Shown here: in pieces, positions 32,105-44,196 of the stretch
How positions within the stretch are numbered: the first letter of the stretch is position 1
How the letters are laid out: each line of letters starts with the position of its first letter
Assembly (NCBI GenBank): GCA_964017185.1
Contig: OZ024882.1
Coordinates: 43,197,431-43,261,430, forward strand
From: Rugalucina vietnamica
Taxonomy: Eukaryota > Mollusca > Bivalvia > Lucinida > Lucinidae
Length of the DNA stretch: 64,000 nt
Reading direction: 5' to 3'
Made by a program: the position numbers and the translations under genes
The notes under the pieces: model-generated
Told to the model about the DNA's origin: nothing
Seen by the model: the letters and a program-made list of their open reading frames with translations, nothing else
Database searches by the model: none

Positions 32105-32369
32105 ATGAGCTTGTAGAATAACTGCTGTGGCATCCATCGACGTCGTCGTCCACAATGTTCAAACTTCTCTTGCAGGTAAATTGATGTACAAATCAAAGCC
32201 AAACTTCATGTGGAGCATCATTAGGAAGAGAGAACAAGTTTGATCAAGTTTGTATAAGTGATCATGGTCACATTCTAGATTGCCGCCATGCCGATATATG
32301 GTAAAAACCCTCAGTTAAAAAATCCCTGGAACTTGATATGTATCACCGGGGACTCGTTTTGTAAAGAAC

Positions 32370-32551
32370 AGCCGAACCAAGCCACAGCAAACCCCGTCGG
32401 TGGAAAAGCATGCTCATCCACCAAGGGTGGTTTACTGCGCTATATAGTCAACTCACAAAGTTTCGAGTTTGAAATTTGCATATTACTTGCACTCCAGATG
32501 CCGCTAATACGTTGCACCAACCTATTTTACCAAGGGAGGCTATCCCGTGAC
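32370..32551 (+). repeat. Direct repeat copy 1 (TRIM-like)
   Basis: It starts AGCCGAACCAAGCCACAGC and ends GGAGGCTATCCCGT. It is repeated directly at 32654-32844, ~90 percent alike, with ~100 bp between. The layout resembles a miniature terminal-repeat retroelement, though no primer site was identified. Confidence 0.65.
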
Positions 32552-32653
32552 ATTACTTACCCCTCCGAGAAGCTGGCCTGGGGACGACATGGGTATGGCA
32601 ACCCCTGTCTGGCAGTTGTCATAATCCCACCACTGACAACAAATGTGACGTAA

Positions 32654-32844
32654 AGCCGAGCCAAGCCACAGCAAACCCCGTCAGTAGAAAAGCATTCTCA
32701 TCCACCAAGGGTGGTTTACTGCGCTATATAGTCAACACTTACTCGATTCACAAAGTTTCTAGTTTGAATACATACTACTAGCACTCCAGATGCCGCTAAT
32801 ACGTTGCACTAAACGTATTTTACCAAGGGAGGCTATCCCGTCAC
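32654..32844 (+). repeat. Direct repeat copy 2 (TRIM-like)
   Basis: It starts AGCCGAGCCAAGCCACAGC and ends GGCTATCCCGTCACA. A few small insertions distinguish it from copy 1. Confidence 0.65.
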
Positions 32845-34176
32845 AGTTTGTATGGGTCTAGATTGGGTTGACCATGACCTATTTTACAGCAACATTAAAC
32901 TTGGTGATATAGGCTTTTCGATAGAAAAAAATGGACACATCGTGTCTTTCAGCCTGTAACCTGAAAGTTGGCAGATACACACAATCAGGAAATGAAAATT
33001 AGCTAACTAAACATAACCAAGATGGATGCCCTGCCCCATACAAAGTCCTGGTAAAAACACTTCAAAAATCTTTTTTTTTTTTTTTTTTAGGAAAAAGTGG
33101 ACAGAATTATACGGCACTTCATACACGTGCACGTCGTACATGTAGCATCCATGACTGTGGCCTATTATAAGTTCTATAACTCAAGACCGTGGGTTGGCCT
33201 TGGCCTACTGTATTTTACAGCACGGTCAAATTTGGCCACGTAGGCTTTTCAGTATGAGCAATGCCTATTACCCCAATACCAAACGATGATGCTTCAGATT
33301 TGGTACTAATAGGGGGTGGGGAGCGTGGGTCATCGACTCGGTGAGCAGTTTCAAAGAACATTTATAATAACGACATTTCTTGTGGACATTTCACAAACAG
33401 TGCATTACATTTAAGGACATTTTCACACACTCTGCAAATAGTGCGGTGCATGAATCCTGTACGACGCTTAGATCGAGCGAAAAATGCACCTTTGTAGGGA
33501 AAGATTGTAATTGGTCTCAAATTAAAGCTTATCATCTCTTCTTTCATTTACCGGTTGTCGTCGTGTCCGGAAAGTGTAGCGTCATATTGTAAAATGGGGA
33601 GATAACTCTGTACTAAAATGTTATAAAGTGCAATATTTTAAAGAGTGCATAATGCTTAATCGTCAATATCTCCACTGTTGAATATCCTAGATGACTAAAC
33701 TTGGTCTAATTCTAAAGCTTAGACATACTTTTTTTATCAAATGGTATGTCATGCAAATTATCTAATTTGCATATTCATGATTATTGATAAAATCATAAAA
33801 AATTGACGATAAACTCATTCAAAATCAAAAAGTAAATTAGATAAGACCAAAATCACCATTGTGGTGAATTTTGTTGCACCGTTGATACAATTTGACAAGT
33901 TCTGTCATGTCATGGACCTGTAGGGAAATCGTGCCATTTGCATATTTATGAATATTAGACAAATACGATATAAATCATGGAAAAAACTGAGGTGCTATAC
34001 CTACACAAACACATGTACCGGTGTTGTTGTTAGACATAGTTATTTTCAAAGAAATATTCTTATGAATGCTCAGCCAATGACCTTTTGCCCAAATAGTCAG
34101 GTATATAATTATGTGATTTTAGCTTCATGAATATTAATGAAAACATTAAAATGAAGAAAAAAGACAAAAAAAAATA

Positions 34177-34177
34177 A

Positions 34178-34224
<47 letters not shown>

Positions 34225-34226
34225 AA
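34177..34226. repeat. (AAAT)n microsatellite
   Basis: About twelve AAAT units. Confidence 0.92.
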
Positions 34227-35849
34227 AAAATAAGCAATAGACTTTCAAAAATGACTTGCACCTCGACTAAAAATAGCACCAGAGTGCTGACAATTATGTA
34301 AAATTAAAGCTTATTGTCCCTCCTTTCTGTTACTTCTTGATGTCATGTCCGGAATGTGTACGTCATATCGTAAATAGGGGAGACAATTTTATACAATAAC
34401 ACTTAAAAGACAATATTTTGTATTTATTTTGTGTTTTGAGTGTAAAATGCTTAATCAATATTATCGCCTCTGTTAGTAATCTACCATTAACCTGGTCTCC
34501 GTTTATAACTTAATCCAATGGTTAATAATGCAACTAATCTAATGCATATTCATGAAATATCAATAAAGATATCAATAATGAAAGAAAAGCATTTAAAAAC
34601 CAAACATTTCAGACACAAACCATTATTGTGGCACACTGCTATTGAACCACTGATACGGTACTATTTGACACATTTGCAAATACCATGGACCTGTATAAGA
34701 TTATCACATTTGCATATCTATCAATATTTGTCAAAACTTCAAATAATCAGAGAAAGCAACGGAAAATCTGTCCTTAAAGAGAATGGGGTGGTATATAGAT
34801 AGATATATGATCTACCCCTTAACTCTAGAACAATTCCGCATGTATACATAATTGCTCAGAGGGACCACCTAAATACAAAAATATGTCCCAGTTAGCGAAA
34901 CATTGTTGGAATGACATAAACTTACAAGTTTTACATGATTTTCAACCTATAATATGATTCTTAAGGACGATATGTACCTACTAAATTGCTCTTTCACCCT
35001 TTACAATTGACTAAATTACTAAAATTAGTGCCATATTTATACAGACATTTGACACTTTTACCTGGTTCTACATAAACATGGAACACTGAAAGCAGTATCA
35101 AGTACATACTATACTTATTCATAAACCTCACCTGAGTTTCAGTTTCATGAATATTAATGAAAAATTGAAATTGATGAGAAGAAAATGGAAAATTAAATGG
35201 GTATTCCTACAAAATGACCTGTATCTCAGCAACCAAAACTTTTGATGTGCTGAAATTGGTGCCGAAATATTTTTAATCTAATATTCTAATATTATACACC
35301 ATACACCATAAACTATATGTCGTTTGACTTTCGTTTTATGACTATGAATAGAATCTTGTGAAATCGGAGACATATTGCAGAAAAATTTTAAGGCGAGTTA
35401 TCTATAAAACCACCCCTATCTTAGCTAGTAATAGCTTTAGATACTTAGACTTTGTATTTAAACGATAACTACGACAATGTACTTACCCATCTAATCTTAT
35501 CAATGAATTATATGAATGTTTTTCATGAATTTTCATGAGAACCTTAAAAATAGGTGAAAATTCGAGGAAAATTAAATGGGTATTCCAACATAATCCCTTG
35601 TATATCAGTTGTAAATAGCCACAAATTATTCGAAAGTGCATCAAATAATTCCTACGACTATTAGTCATTGCCATATGGCCAGATTTACAACATCAATTCG
35701 TTAAAAACGAATTTACAAATTGTTTTATCGGAGCTCAACCTTATATTTTTCTGTTATGTTTACATTTTTATGAAGTTTTACGTAGCGTTCACAAAACATT
35801 GTCTAAAATGGTTAATGTATACCAGACTGCAGGGAAATAGTTTATTTCA

Positions 35850-36980
35850 TTAGAAATCTTTTGGTACCATTTACAACACTCTATGACTGTTGCAAGCTGT
35901 GATATAAGCGATTTTATTGGTATATACCCTTTAGTTTGTTGATTTTTCTTTAATATCTAATGTTGTGATTACTATTCGAACAACAAAGAGTCGATTGATT
36001 TATATATTATCTAATTACATGGATATAGGTCACTGACCTATAAATCATTTGGTACCATTTTCTACACTCTGTGGCGTTTTGTAGCCGAGATATTCGTGAT
36101 TTTGTTGGTATACCCCATCATTTTTCTGTGATTTTTCTTACCGTATTTAAGGTCTTCGTTAATATTCGGACATTAAGAAAGTCCAACAGCTTAGATATCT
36201 TATTACTTGATTAAAGCACATTGTCCTAGCAATTTTTTGGTATCATTTTCAACACTCTAAGGCATTTGGTAGCTGTAAGATACAAGCAGTTTTGTTGGCA
36301 TCTCCCTTCATTTTTCAGTGATATTTCTCTATATCTAAATTTCAGCTGAACAACATATTTTACTACACGGTTATAGCACAATGTCCTAGCAATCATTTGG
36401 TACCATTTACAAAAATCTAAGGTTTTTCTAGCTGAGATATAAGCAATTTTGTTGGTATATAATTCGGCAATTAGGTTACTGTATGGGCGTTACCTCATGA
36501 ATGCGTTATTGGGTATGGTCTACTTTTGACCTGGTAAAAGCTAAAGGTATACAGTTAAAAGATTCAACTCAAATGTTTTCCGTTAGAAAATATGAATGAA
36601 ATGCGACTTTGTCTAATTCACTGGATTGGACAAAATACAGTTAGCTTATCTCTAACGGTAAATATGTGACATCACTCTAGGCTGACTGAGCTCGATTTTT
36701 CTATAATCTCCCTACTTGAACAAATGGACTAGCCGACCACGCCAAGATATGAATATTAAAGTTGCCGCCTATACAGTGACCTATTTGCCAAATTATACCA
36801 TTTCTCTGTGATTTTTCTCAACACTCTTTAAATTTTATTAATAATTGAACAATACGTTAGCCAGCCGATTTATATTTCTTATAATCTGGTAATAGGACAG
36901 TGTCATTCCAATCATTTTATTTCAATTTTAGCTCTCTAGGTATATAAGTAGCCAAGATAGGTGTGGTAATATAGGTATAC
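35850..36980 (+). repeat. Degenerate tandem repeat, ~170-190 bp unit
   Basis: Units recognisable at about 35860, 36045, 36231, 36390 and 36905 share TTTGGTACCATTT, ACACTCT, TAGCTGAGATA, TTTTGTTGGTATA and CATTTTTCTGTGATTTTTCT. They are strongly diverged. Confidence 0.65.
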
Positions 36981-38330
36981 CCCCAGGTAAAAGTGATATG
37001 GTAACTATCCCCCCTTATTGTACCGGTTTTTATCATGTTTTATTAATTTCATGAATATGCAAATTCAATGATTTGATTATACATGTATTAAAATATGTAT
37101 TCATGTAAAAAGTTCTATGTCCGTGAGTAATTAATTGACAAACTATACTATTGTAAAGCATGCTGTCGCTGGGGTATGAGTATTTCTTTAAGTACACGCC
37201 CATTCTTTACAATCACATTAGGGGTTGGTTGAGAAACTATGAAATACATCATAGAAATGTGTTCAGCGTTGAAGACAACATATTTTTGGTATTCTGATGG
37301 TATTCTGACCAAACTGGTGGCCATGAAAATTTGTCTAAGGGGGTCTGAGATCCTATTTTCAACCCTAAAGTCTTCAGTGGCTAAACTTTTCATCGGGTTT
37401 CCTGATTTTTGTCATTTTAAATAATATTCATGAAAATACAAATAATATAATTTTCATATAGATACTTGGCATCAACAATTTTGTCAAGTGGTATAATTGG
37501 TGCATTAACAATATGTCACAATGGTAGTTTAGGTATGAAATTAGCTCACTTATTGTATTTTTTTTCTATGGGTTTGGTGTTTTCATAAAAATTCATGAAT
37601 ATGCAAATTAGATCATTTGCATTGTTTATCATACAATATAAGGCATATGTCTCCGCTTTAAAACGAGACTAAAATTCGTGGTCTAGGATAAGAAACATCT
37701 GAAATATGGTCCATTTTCTTTGTATACCCCCATTATAAATTCACAAAAATGTGCAAGTTTTTGAACGGGGATGCGCTACTTCTAAGGGATGTAACTCGAG
37801 TAATAGAAATAGTACAGAACCGTAGCATACATGGCTGAAAAGCTTATGAAATTGTCTCTAAGATCGTAGAAAATTCGTTTCAAATGTATACACATGAATC
37901 GCGCAAATTAACTTGAAAATATTCATTTTCAACGATTTTATGGGTATATTACGTAACATTACGTAATAACATCGCCTTGACATTCAAGGATTCTGAACAA
38001 CAACCAAACAACGCGAAATACATGTCTGTGTTATATAACTAGGAATTTTAAGTTGTCCCGTGTATAATTCTAGGATTGTTACAAACGGAAACACCTAACT
38101 GTCGGAACTTGCTGTGTTACAGTAGGGAGTTATCTCCCCTTTTCCTTATGTGACGCTACACTTTTAGAAAGCGACGACAACCGGGAATCAGTAGAAGAGG
38201 TAATAAGCTTTCATTTGAGACCAAGTTTGTCCTTTCCCCTCACGGGTGCATTTTATCGTCAAGATTCAGTTTCATGCACCGTACTAAAAATGTACATCTC
38301 CGATTTCTTGCCGGGTGAAATAACATTATA

Positions 38331-39317
38331 CAGTGAACTCGACAATAGAGAATCATCGACAATGGCGAACCACTCGTAAAGATATTGCAGAATTTCTTGA
38401 AACTTAGTCAAAATATTATTTATTTTATAACTCAGTCATTTACTTTCATCTAAGCCTTGGGGTTTGGTAAAAGAATGGAGTCAAAATTCCACCGGACAAT
38501 AAAATCAGGGTTGTTGAAACGCTTGACCCCTTAACTAAGATGCCTAGTTTATTGTTCCACAAAATGTAACATTCAGATAAAATGCGTTTCATACCTCGTT
38601 TCTTAGCATTAGATGATGGCCACTTTTGCATTACTTTAATGCCTAATATCCCTAGTTGTGCAATATGCCTGTTTTTGATAAAAGTTTTGACATTGAAGGT
38701 AGATATAAGCGGAGAAAGATGTACATGTAAATTCGACAATAGCGAATCATACTTTGTGAGGTGAAAAGAATATGCACAAAGTACTGATAATCTACCTTTT
38801 GAAGGCTTGCCCTGGAACCATTTGGTTTGGTCAATTGCGTAACTAATATTGGTGCAAGTCGTGGTTTAACCATCTTGCTTTTAGGCTTTCATTGATTCGT
38901 TAAAGCAATAAGACATGCTTAAATCGGTAAAATTGACCTTTCCGATATGGCATTTTCTGTTGACAGTTAACGTAAAGCACAAAAGCAAATTAACACAATA
39001 TTATCGAACACCATTTAGTCTCACATGATGAGGGCACCATTTGTGTGCAAAAACTCCCTTCTAAAATGGTTTCTTTTGGGCTATATGCTAATTGATTCGC
39101 CATTCCGTCGAGTATGGTTCGCCATTGTCTAATGCAGGAGGTATCATATCAACAGAGTTATCTCCCATTAAGAAATTGAATGAATTAAAATTATTATTTT
39201 CCTGTAAAGCTGAGATATGTTAGATGTTCTTAGTATCAAATAGATTAACATTTCCATGGTCGTGTTTAAAATAATAGCGTTAGATCTCTTAGTGATTCGC
39301 CATTGTCTAGTAAACTG
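38331..39317. mobile_element. TA-flanked non-autonomous element (Tc1/mariner/pogo style)
   Basis: It begins CAGTGAACTCGACAATAGAG and ends, inverted, CAGTTTACTAGACAATGGCG, with TA outside both ends. The word GACAATGGCGAA(T/C) occurs about six times in both orientations. 987 bp, no transposase. Confidence 0.7.
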
Positions 39318-39601
39318 TAGTAAGTTCCTCATTCCCATAAACATTCATGAGCAAAATGGGTGTTTTTCATATTGCATAAATCGTTCCGGTTAATAATCGA
39401 CATATCTTCCTGTTTCAAAGCGTTAAGGCGGACGCTCATTCAAGTGCGCAATAAAATGCAAAGTATTGAGGGCAAACTAAAAGTATATAAATCTTCGGTT
39501 GACTGAAAATTTTATGATCACACTTATCCACATACATGTAGCGTTATAATAATAGATTATCACTACCCTTGTAAAAGTGTGTTCACGCTCACGGGAAAAT
39601 G

Positions 39602-39652
<51 letters not shown>

Positions 39653-39984
39653 TTACATGTTAATGCTCCATGATGCACGTTACTCAGCTGACAGAATGAT
39701 TCAACTGCATAAAATGTGTCCAAATCAAAATCGTTTAAAATAATCAAAGCCTTTATCGTACTAATAAATGTACAAATGCCAACATTTATGAGCATGATAA
39801 GTTTCATTTTCATGCTCATGCGATTGGAGCATGTCCCTTCAATGTAGAAAGTAGAATCATCAAGCCATATACCTTAAATATGCTACACGTAATATCTCAG
39901 ATAATGGTTCAGTTTGCAACATGTAGTTCTAAATGAAACCTAAGAGACATATATTTATCTCAACCATCAGACTGTGACAAGCAT
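39318..39984. other. Intergenic with one microsatellite
   Basis: Nothing recognised except a (TTTA)n array at 39603-39652. Confidence 0.5.
39603..39652. repeat. (TTTA)n microsatellite
   Basis: About twelve TTTA units. Confidence 0.92.
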
Positions 39985-40255
39985 TACGTAAACTTGCTCA
40001 TGCAATATACAGAGATTTTAAAATGAAAACTTTCAGAAGAAAAATTTTGATATTTTTCTTAGTTTTGCTCAAAACAAAGATTGTGGGTACACGTTTGAAC
40101 CGCCTCGCCGAGGCGGTTCTAACGAGTACCCACAATCTATGTTTTGGAGCAAAAATAAGAAAAATAGGTATACCCCTGCATACCCCACTGCCAGTTTTGC
40201 TATATTAAAGTGGGGTATAAGGGGGTATGCTTTTCACGTGCATGTTGGCCTGAAG
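39985..40255. mobile_element. MITE family B, reference copy
   Basis: A central palindrome at about 40080-40136 reads ATTGTGGGTACACGTT, AACCGCCTCGCCGAGGCGGTT, then AACGAGTACCCACAAT. Arms carry CAAAACATAG/AGCAAAAATAAGAAAAAT. The left end has CATGCAATATACAGAGATTT, the right end AAAGTGGGGTATAAGGGGG. Relatives lie at 23905, 44625, 54710, 57800, 61035 and 62730. Confidence 0.75.
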
Positions 40256-40348
40256 TATCCCTTGTGTGCCTGTCATATATTTTTCTATCCCAGTACTAAT
40301 CTGAAAACTTGCTTGAGATTTCCGTGTTTCGGTCTCAATCCCACCATA

Positions 40349-40412
40349 GATTCTTTTAAACTCGACACAAAAGGCTAAAAGATTCTTTTAAACTCGACAC
40401 AAAAGGCTAAAA
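40349..40412 (+). repeat. Exact 2 x 32 bp tandem duplication
   Basis: Units 40349-40380 and 40381-40412 are identical (GATTCTTTTAAACTCGACAC...). Confidence 0.9.
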
Positions 40413-40667
40413 ACTTAAAATTATTTTCCTTTTGCCTTATAAACAGATGTCTTTTATGTTGCAAATATTGCATGACGCATACATGCACAAAATATCGATG
40501 AACTTCCTAGCTTTACTAGGTGAACTTGCAAATCGAAGTAACACATTTGGTTTGTATTGTATAATAAACGCGCAATCAGTCGATATTTCTATATTTTGTG
40601 AAGTGGATATACATTCTATATTAAAGATCAAAGCAATCAAAGATTTATTTTAGAAAAAAGGGGCAAA

Positions 40668-43463
40668 ATGGATAAACAAAACAACCTAATCTTGATGACG
40701 TTTCTCATACTTGTACAAAACGTCAACGTCAAAAGTGACTGCGTGATAAAGCCCAAGGACGTTGAAATTCAGAAAAGTTTCGCAGAGATACTGGCGTTAG
40801 ATGCTACTGAACTGATGAGGATAAACTTTCGAATTGACGAAAACGATAAACCCGATTTCGACTCGTGGACGTCGTATTTGCCCGAAGAATGGACGATTGT
40901 CACGAAAGATACTGGGCAGTACATCATTACGTCACCGCCCGACACGGAGATATTCTCTCTCGGGATTTTCGGATTCGTGATAAAACAAATTGAGGTACCG
41001 ATCACCAGTGAACCGGTTTCGTGTTTACGGAATATGTCGCAAGAGGATTTCAAAACGGCGATTCTGAATTTTGTGTTTTCCGGGATGAAATCATCGACGA
41101 ACATCACGATGTCATCTCTCCCCGAAAATGACGAGATTTGTTTCGAGAAGGCGATAGTAAATGGGAATAAAGTGACATTTCGACACCAGTGTTGCGTTCA
41201 GCCCGGGGACTGCGATGTGGAAGGGCCGGGATGGTGGCAGGACTTCCTTTTCTACTTAATATTTGCGCTAAAACTGATCGTGTTTCTATATGCCGCAAAC
41301 CTTGTGCCGGAATATCTCTACAAGGATAAATACGGTTCAATTAATTTCTATTGCAAGTTGGATAAAACGGCCAATTTTCGAGTAGTCGAAAAATCAGGTG
41401 ATACCTCTGAAGCCGTAGCCGAATTCACGACCGGTGATGCGGGATCTCGACCGAAACCGAGTTCGTTTGTCGGTATACGGGAAACGGTCAAGGGAGGAAA
41501 CTACAGAGTGAAGGGAATATGGTTTAAAGTATGGGAGAATCGTCTTGTTTCAAAAGCTTATTTGCCGATTGGTCTGTTTATATTCTTGTACCAGAGACTA
41601 GTTCAGTGCACGTGCTACACGTACAGAGGTCATTCAACGCCACCTTTGAAACTCAAACAACTAACAACAATGCGGGATGCTGGTGATTTGCAAGACTTTT
41701 TTGAACTTGCCCAGCGTGATTTCAGCGTTCGCATTTGCTGCGAATTGCCGATATGTAACCCGCAGAGCCGCCCATTTGAAAATCGATTTCCTAAATGGCA
41801 CACAGTCCTGCACGTGCTCATGACAATTTGTTCTACTTTCATTTTCGCCATCCCGTGGCTTGTTATTCACCTTCTGGACGAGGATACGCTTGAATTCAAA
41901 AGAGCACAGTTTGCGCATGACAGGAAGTTGGTCTACGTCCCGCCATTTTATTCCTTCAATTTACTGCGGTACATCAATATTACTTTAACCGCGCTGTTCT
42001 TTACTGTCATGATCATATACATTGTGTGCGTATCCATGGTAACCGTTATTCTGAAAATAGATACGGACGAAATGGCTTATTTGGGACGAAAAATGCGTGC
42101 GACACTCCGGAACGCAAAGGAAAGATGGGAAACTGGTGCTATGAAGTCGAGCCGCTTCATCGTAACGCTATTCTTGCCATTCAAATTATTCAGAAACTAT
42201 GGTCTTTTGGCCTTGCTTCTCTGGCCATTTTGGATCGTCGTAGTATTGCCAATTGCATTGCTTATTGTCATAATCGGAAATGCGCCTACCGTAAATGTTT
42301 TCTTCAGAATGTTCATTCTATTTCTCAAAGACATTGCCAAGGTTTTCAGTACAAAACTTATACGTAACGACCCCAGAAAAGCAACTGAAAAGCTGATAAT
42401 CTACATTTCACTGATTTTTGTTCTATTCATTCTTCAGTTTTTCGTTTTCGCGCTCGTTTCGCTGGTCGTGAACGTTATCGCATACACGTTCGTGGCAGTG
42501 ATCGTAACGGCTCAGCAAACGGTCAGGTACACGGCATTTGCCGTGCTCGTGATCGTCAACGCACGTGACTGCTTCACCGGCGTCAAACAGCGTTACTCGG
42601 TCTTCCACGACAAGCTACAGGCATCAGTTCTGGCGCACACACTTGATAAGGTTAAAAAGATAGCGCGGCGCCAGAAAAATGACCAAATCAACACGGCATT
42701 CAAGATTAAGGTAGAATCGGATGACGGAGGTGAGTGCTTGAATCCATGCTTTTGGCAAAACTTAGCCATTTCGGAGAAGAACAAGATCTTATGGAATTCC
42801 AGAAACGTAGTTCAATTTCTAGACAACGAGGACAAAGTTTATTTATCTGAAAGGTTCTTCTTCGATGCTTGTTACATGGATTACTATGGATGTCCTGGTG
42901 ACTTTGCTTCAAACCTATACATGGCGGTGCGACAGGTGTTTCTGATAACGGCGTTTCTTGCCTTTGTTGTGTTCACGCTGAACGCGTTTGGTGGGATCGA
43001 AGCGAACAACTCTAGCGGTCTCTTGGTGACGTTAGCCACTGGGTTGCTTCCTCTGTTTGTTAGACGCTTCTTTTCCAAACCTATTCCCGAACTGTCTTTA
43101 GACACCGAAGATTTTAATTTCCAGAACTATTTGGACAGTCTGATCTGTGGTTTCTCTGAGTATTGGGAAGTTATAGATTTTGACGTTGAAAAACTTGACA
43201 AGGACGTTGAAACGGCGTCGAATCCCGAGGCGCAAACGGCGTTTTGGTTACGGTTGGGTCCAGGCGAGGCAGTCCAACTTGCGGTGGCCCCGCCACAGGA
43301 AGGGGAGTGTAAGGAAGATAGCGAAGTGACCGTAGACTCGATGGACATTGAGATGAGAATAATGGACCCGTCTAGACAGGAAGATACGGATGTTCTAGGT
43401 AAACATCATGCTAACTTGTACATTCAATATAGGCAGACCTTACTCCTAACGGCCAAACAATAA
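40668..43463 (+). CDS. Uncharacterised polytopic membrane protein, paralogue 1 (931 aa)
   Basis: One uninterrupted 931-codon frame. A hydrophobic signal-like N-terminus (1-22) leads into an ectodomain (~23-190) with cysteines including CCVQPGDC at 175-182. A first membrane segment lies at ~193-214 (after WWQDFLFYL). A cytoplasmic-looking block follows with CTCYTYRGH (314-322) and ICCELPICNP (356-365). Hydrophobic segments lie near 377-401, 434-462, 498-538, 576-615 and 752-798, so roughly 8-11 passes. KLFRNYGLLALLLWPFWI (506-523), FFFDACYMDYYGCPGD (730-745) and LLVTLATGLLPLFVRRFF (785-802) are near-identical in the paralogue at 50475. The tail is acidic. I recognise no known family. A splice donor-like CTAG/GTAAAC near the 3' end leaves open an alternative C-terminus. 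An acceptor-like TTTTAG before the ATG hints at a 5' UTR intron. Confidence 0.88.
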   Translation: MDKQNNLILMTFLILVQNVNVKSDCVIKPKDVEIQKSFAEILALDATELMRINFRIDENDKPDFDSWTSYLPEEWTIVTKDTGQYIITSPPDTEIFSLGIFGFVIKQIEVPITSEPVSCLRNMSQEDFKTAILNFVFSGMKSSTNITMSSLPENDEICFEKAIVNGNKVTFRHQCCVQPGDCDVEGPGWWQDFLFYLIFALKLIVFLYAANLVPEYLYKDKYGSINFYCKLDKTANFRVVEKSGDTSEAVAEFTTGDAGSRPKPSSFVGIRETVKGGNYRVKGIWFKVWENRLVSKAYLPIGLFIFLYQRLVQCTCYTYRGHSTPPLKLKQLTTMRDAGDLQDFFELAQRDFSVRICCELPICNPQSRPFENRFPKWHTVLHVLMTICSTFIFAIPWLVIHLLDEDTLEFKRAQFAHDRKLVYVPPFYSFNLLRYINITLTALFFTVMIIYIVCVSMVTVILKIDTDEMAYLGRKMRATLRNAKERWETGAMKSSRFIVTLFLPFKLFRNYGLLALLLWPFWIVVVLPIALLIVIIGNAPTVNVFFRMFILFLKDIAKVFSTKLIRNDPRKATEKLIIYISLIFVLFILQFFVFALVSLVVNVIAYTFVAVIVTAQQTVRYTAFAVLVIVNARDCFTGVKQRYSVFHDKLQASVLAHTLDKVKKIARRQKNDQINTAFKIKVESDDGGECLNPCFWQNLAISEKNKILWNSRNVVQFLDNEDKVYLSERFFFDACYMDYYGCPGDFASNLYMAVRQVFLITAFLAFVVFTLNAFGGIEANNSSGLLVTLATGLLPLFVRRFFSKPIPELSLDTEDFNFQNYLDSLICGFSEYWEVIDFDVEKLDKDVETASNPEAQTAFWLRLGPGEAVQLAVAPPQEGECKEDSEVTVDSMDIEMRIMDPSRQEDTDVLGKHHANLYIQYRQTLLLTAKQ

Positions 43464-43654
43464 TACTACATTACCAAGAATTTGAATACCTATAACGATT
43501 GAATCTTAATTAAGAAAAATAGAATTACTTGTACAAATTAATAAATTTACTATTTACGAATGGTTTAAAATAGCTAACATGTTTTTACTGATTATCTTTC
43601 CAGCTTCAAACAATATTTGAGAGCACCATGCATTGCGATACAAACGGCATATTC

Positions 43655-43830
43655 GCGTTTCCGAGAACCATGCACCCTATCCACATACAGAGAACCGTGC
43701 ACCCTATCCACATGTAGGTAATCGTGTACCTTATCCACATGCGAGAATAGTGCATACTATCGACTGCGGAGAATAATTCACACTATCAAGTGCCGACAGC
43801 CATGCACCCTATCCACACCGGCAACAGACA
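43655..43830 (+). repeat. Minisatellite, ~30 bp unit
   Basis: Five to six diverged units carrying GAGAACCATGCACCCTATCC and CACAT lie just 3' of the membrane-protein gene. Confidence 0.75.
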
Positions 43831-44196
43831 ATTGACAAATGACTTTAATGTTTATGTGGGTTTGACGCGAAGTTCTGGGTCCAGTTTCTACAAGACATTT
43901 AGGACATATTTTTGCTCAATATGTGTCACATAAACATTGCTCGAGATGGAATTTAAGAAGTTTCTATAGGAATAACTAATCTTGATGAAACTGGACCTAG
44001 CTGGATGTGGACATAGGCCCTACAGTTTTCGCCTCTCCATTTAGCATCACACATGGTACAGAATAGACTTCTCGTACTTTTAGGTCAAAAAGTATTTCTT
44101 CCTCTGAATCAAGAAAAGCAGAGTATATATAATAAGTATTAAGGTTTACGTAGAAAGGCAGTAGATATGATAACTTACCATAGCTTGATTACATAT
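43831..44196. other. Intergenic, nothing recognised
   Basis: No coding motif or element ends seen on either strand. Confidence 0.4.

Larger units (their letters stand above)
31868..33270. repeat. AGCTCACCTGA-type repeat, interrupted copy
   Basis: It opens AGCTCACCTGAACCGAAGG, is broken by a minus-strand SINE (31897-32104), and resumes with AGCTTGTAGAATAAC, AACTTCATGTGGAGC and later TGACCATGACCTATTTT. A direct-repeat insertion lies at 32370-32844. Confidence 0.6.
33440..38290. repeat. 4.9 kb region bounded by inverted repeats, AT-rich, full of ATTTGCATATTCATGA-type words
   Basis: Left end 33440-33610 (GGTGCATGAA, GGTCTCAAATTAAAGCTTAT, GTGTAGCGTCA, GGGGAGATAACT) is found inverted at about 38115-38290. 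A direct copy of the left module lies at about 34290-34500, followed by similar sequence, so part of the region is also a tandem duplication with ~800 bp period. The words ATTTGCATATTCATGA / TTCATGAATATGCAAAT recur at least six times. No coding sequence. Confidence 0.6.

Noticed and set aside
32288-32653. A 121-codon reading frame
   Set aside because: It runs across a dispersed repeat and one of two direct repeats, with no protein motif.
43655-43830. Regularly spaced repeats resembling a CRISPR array
   Set aside because: The units are contiguous and diverged, no unique spacers are present, and the genome is eukaryotic with introns. It is a minisatellite.
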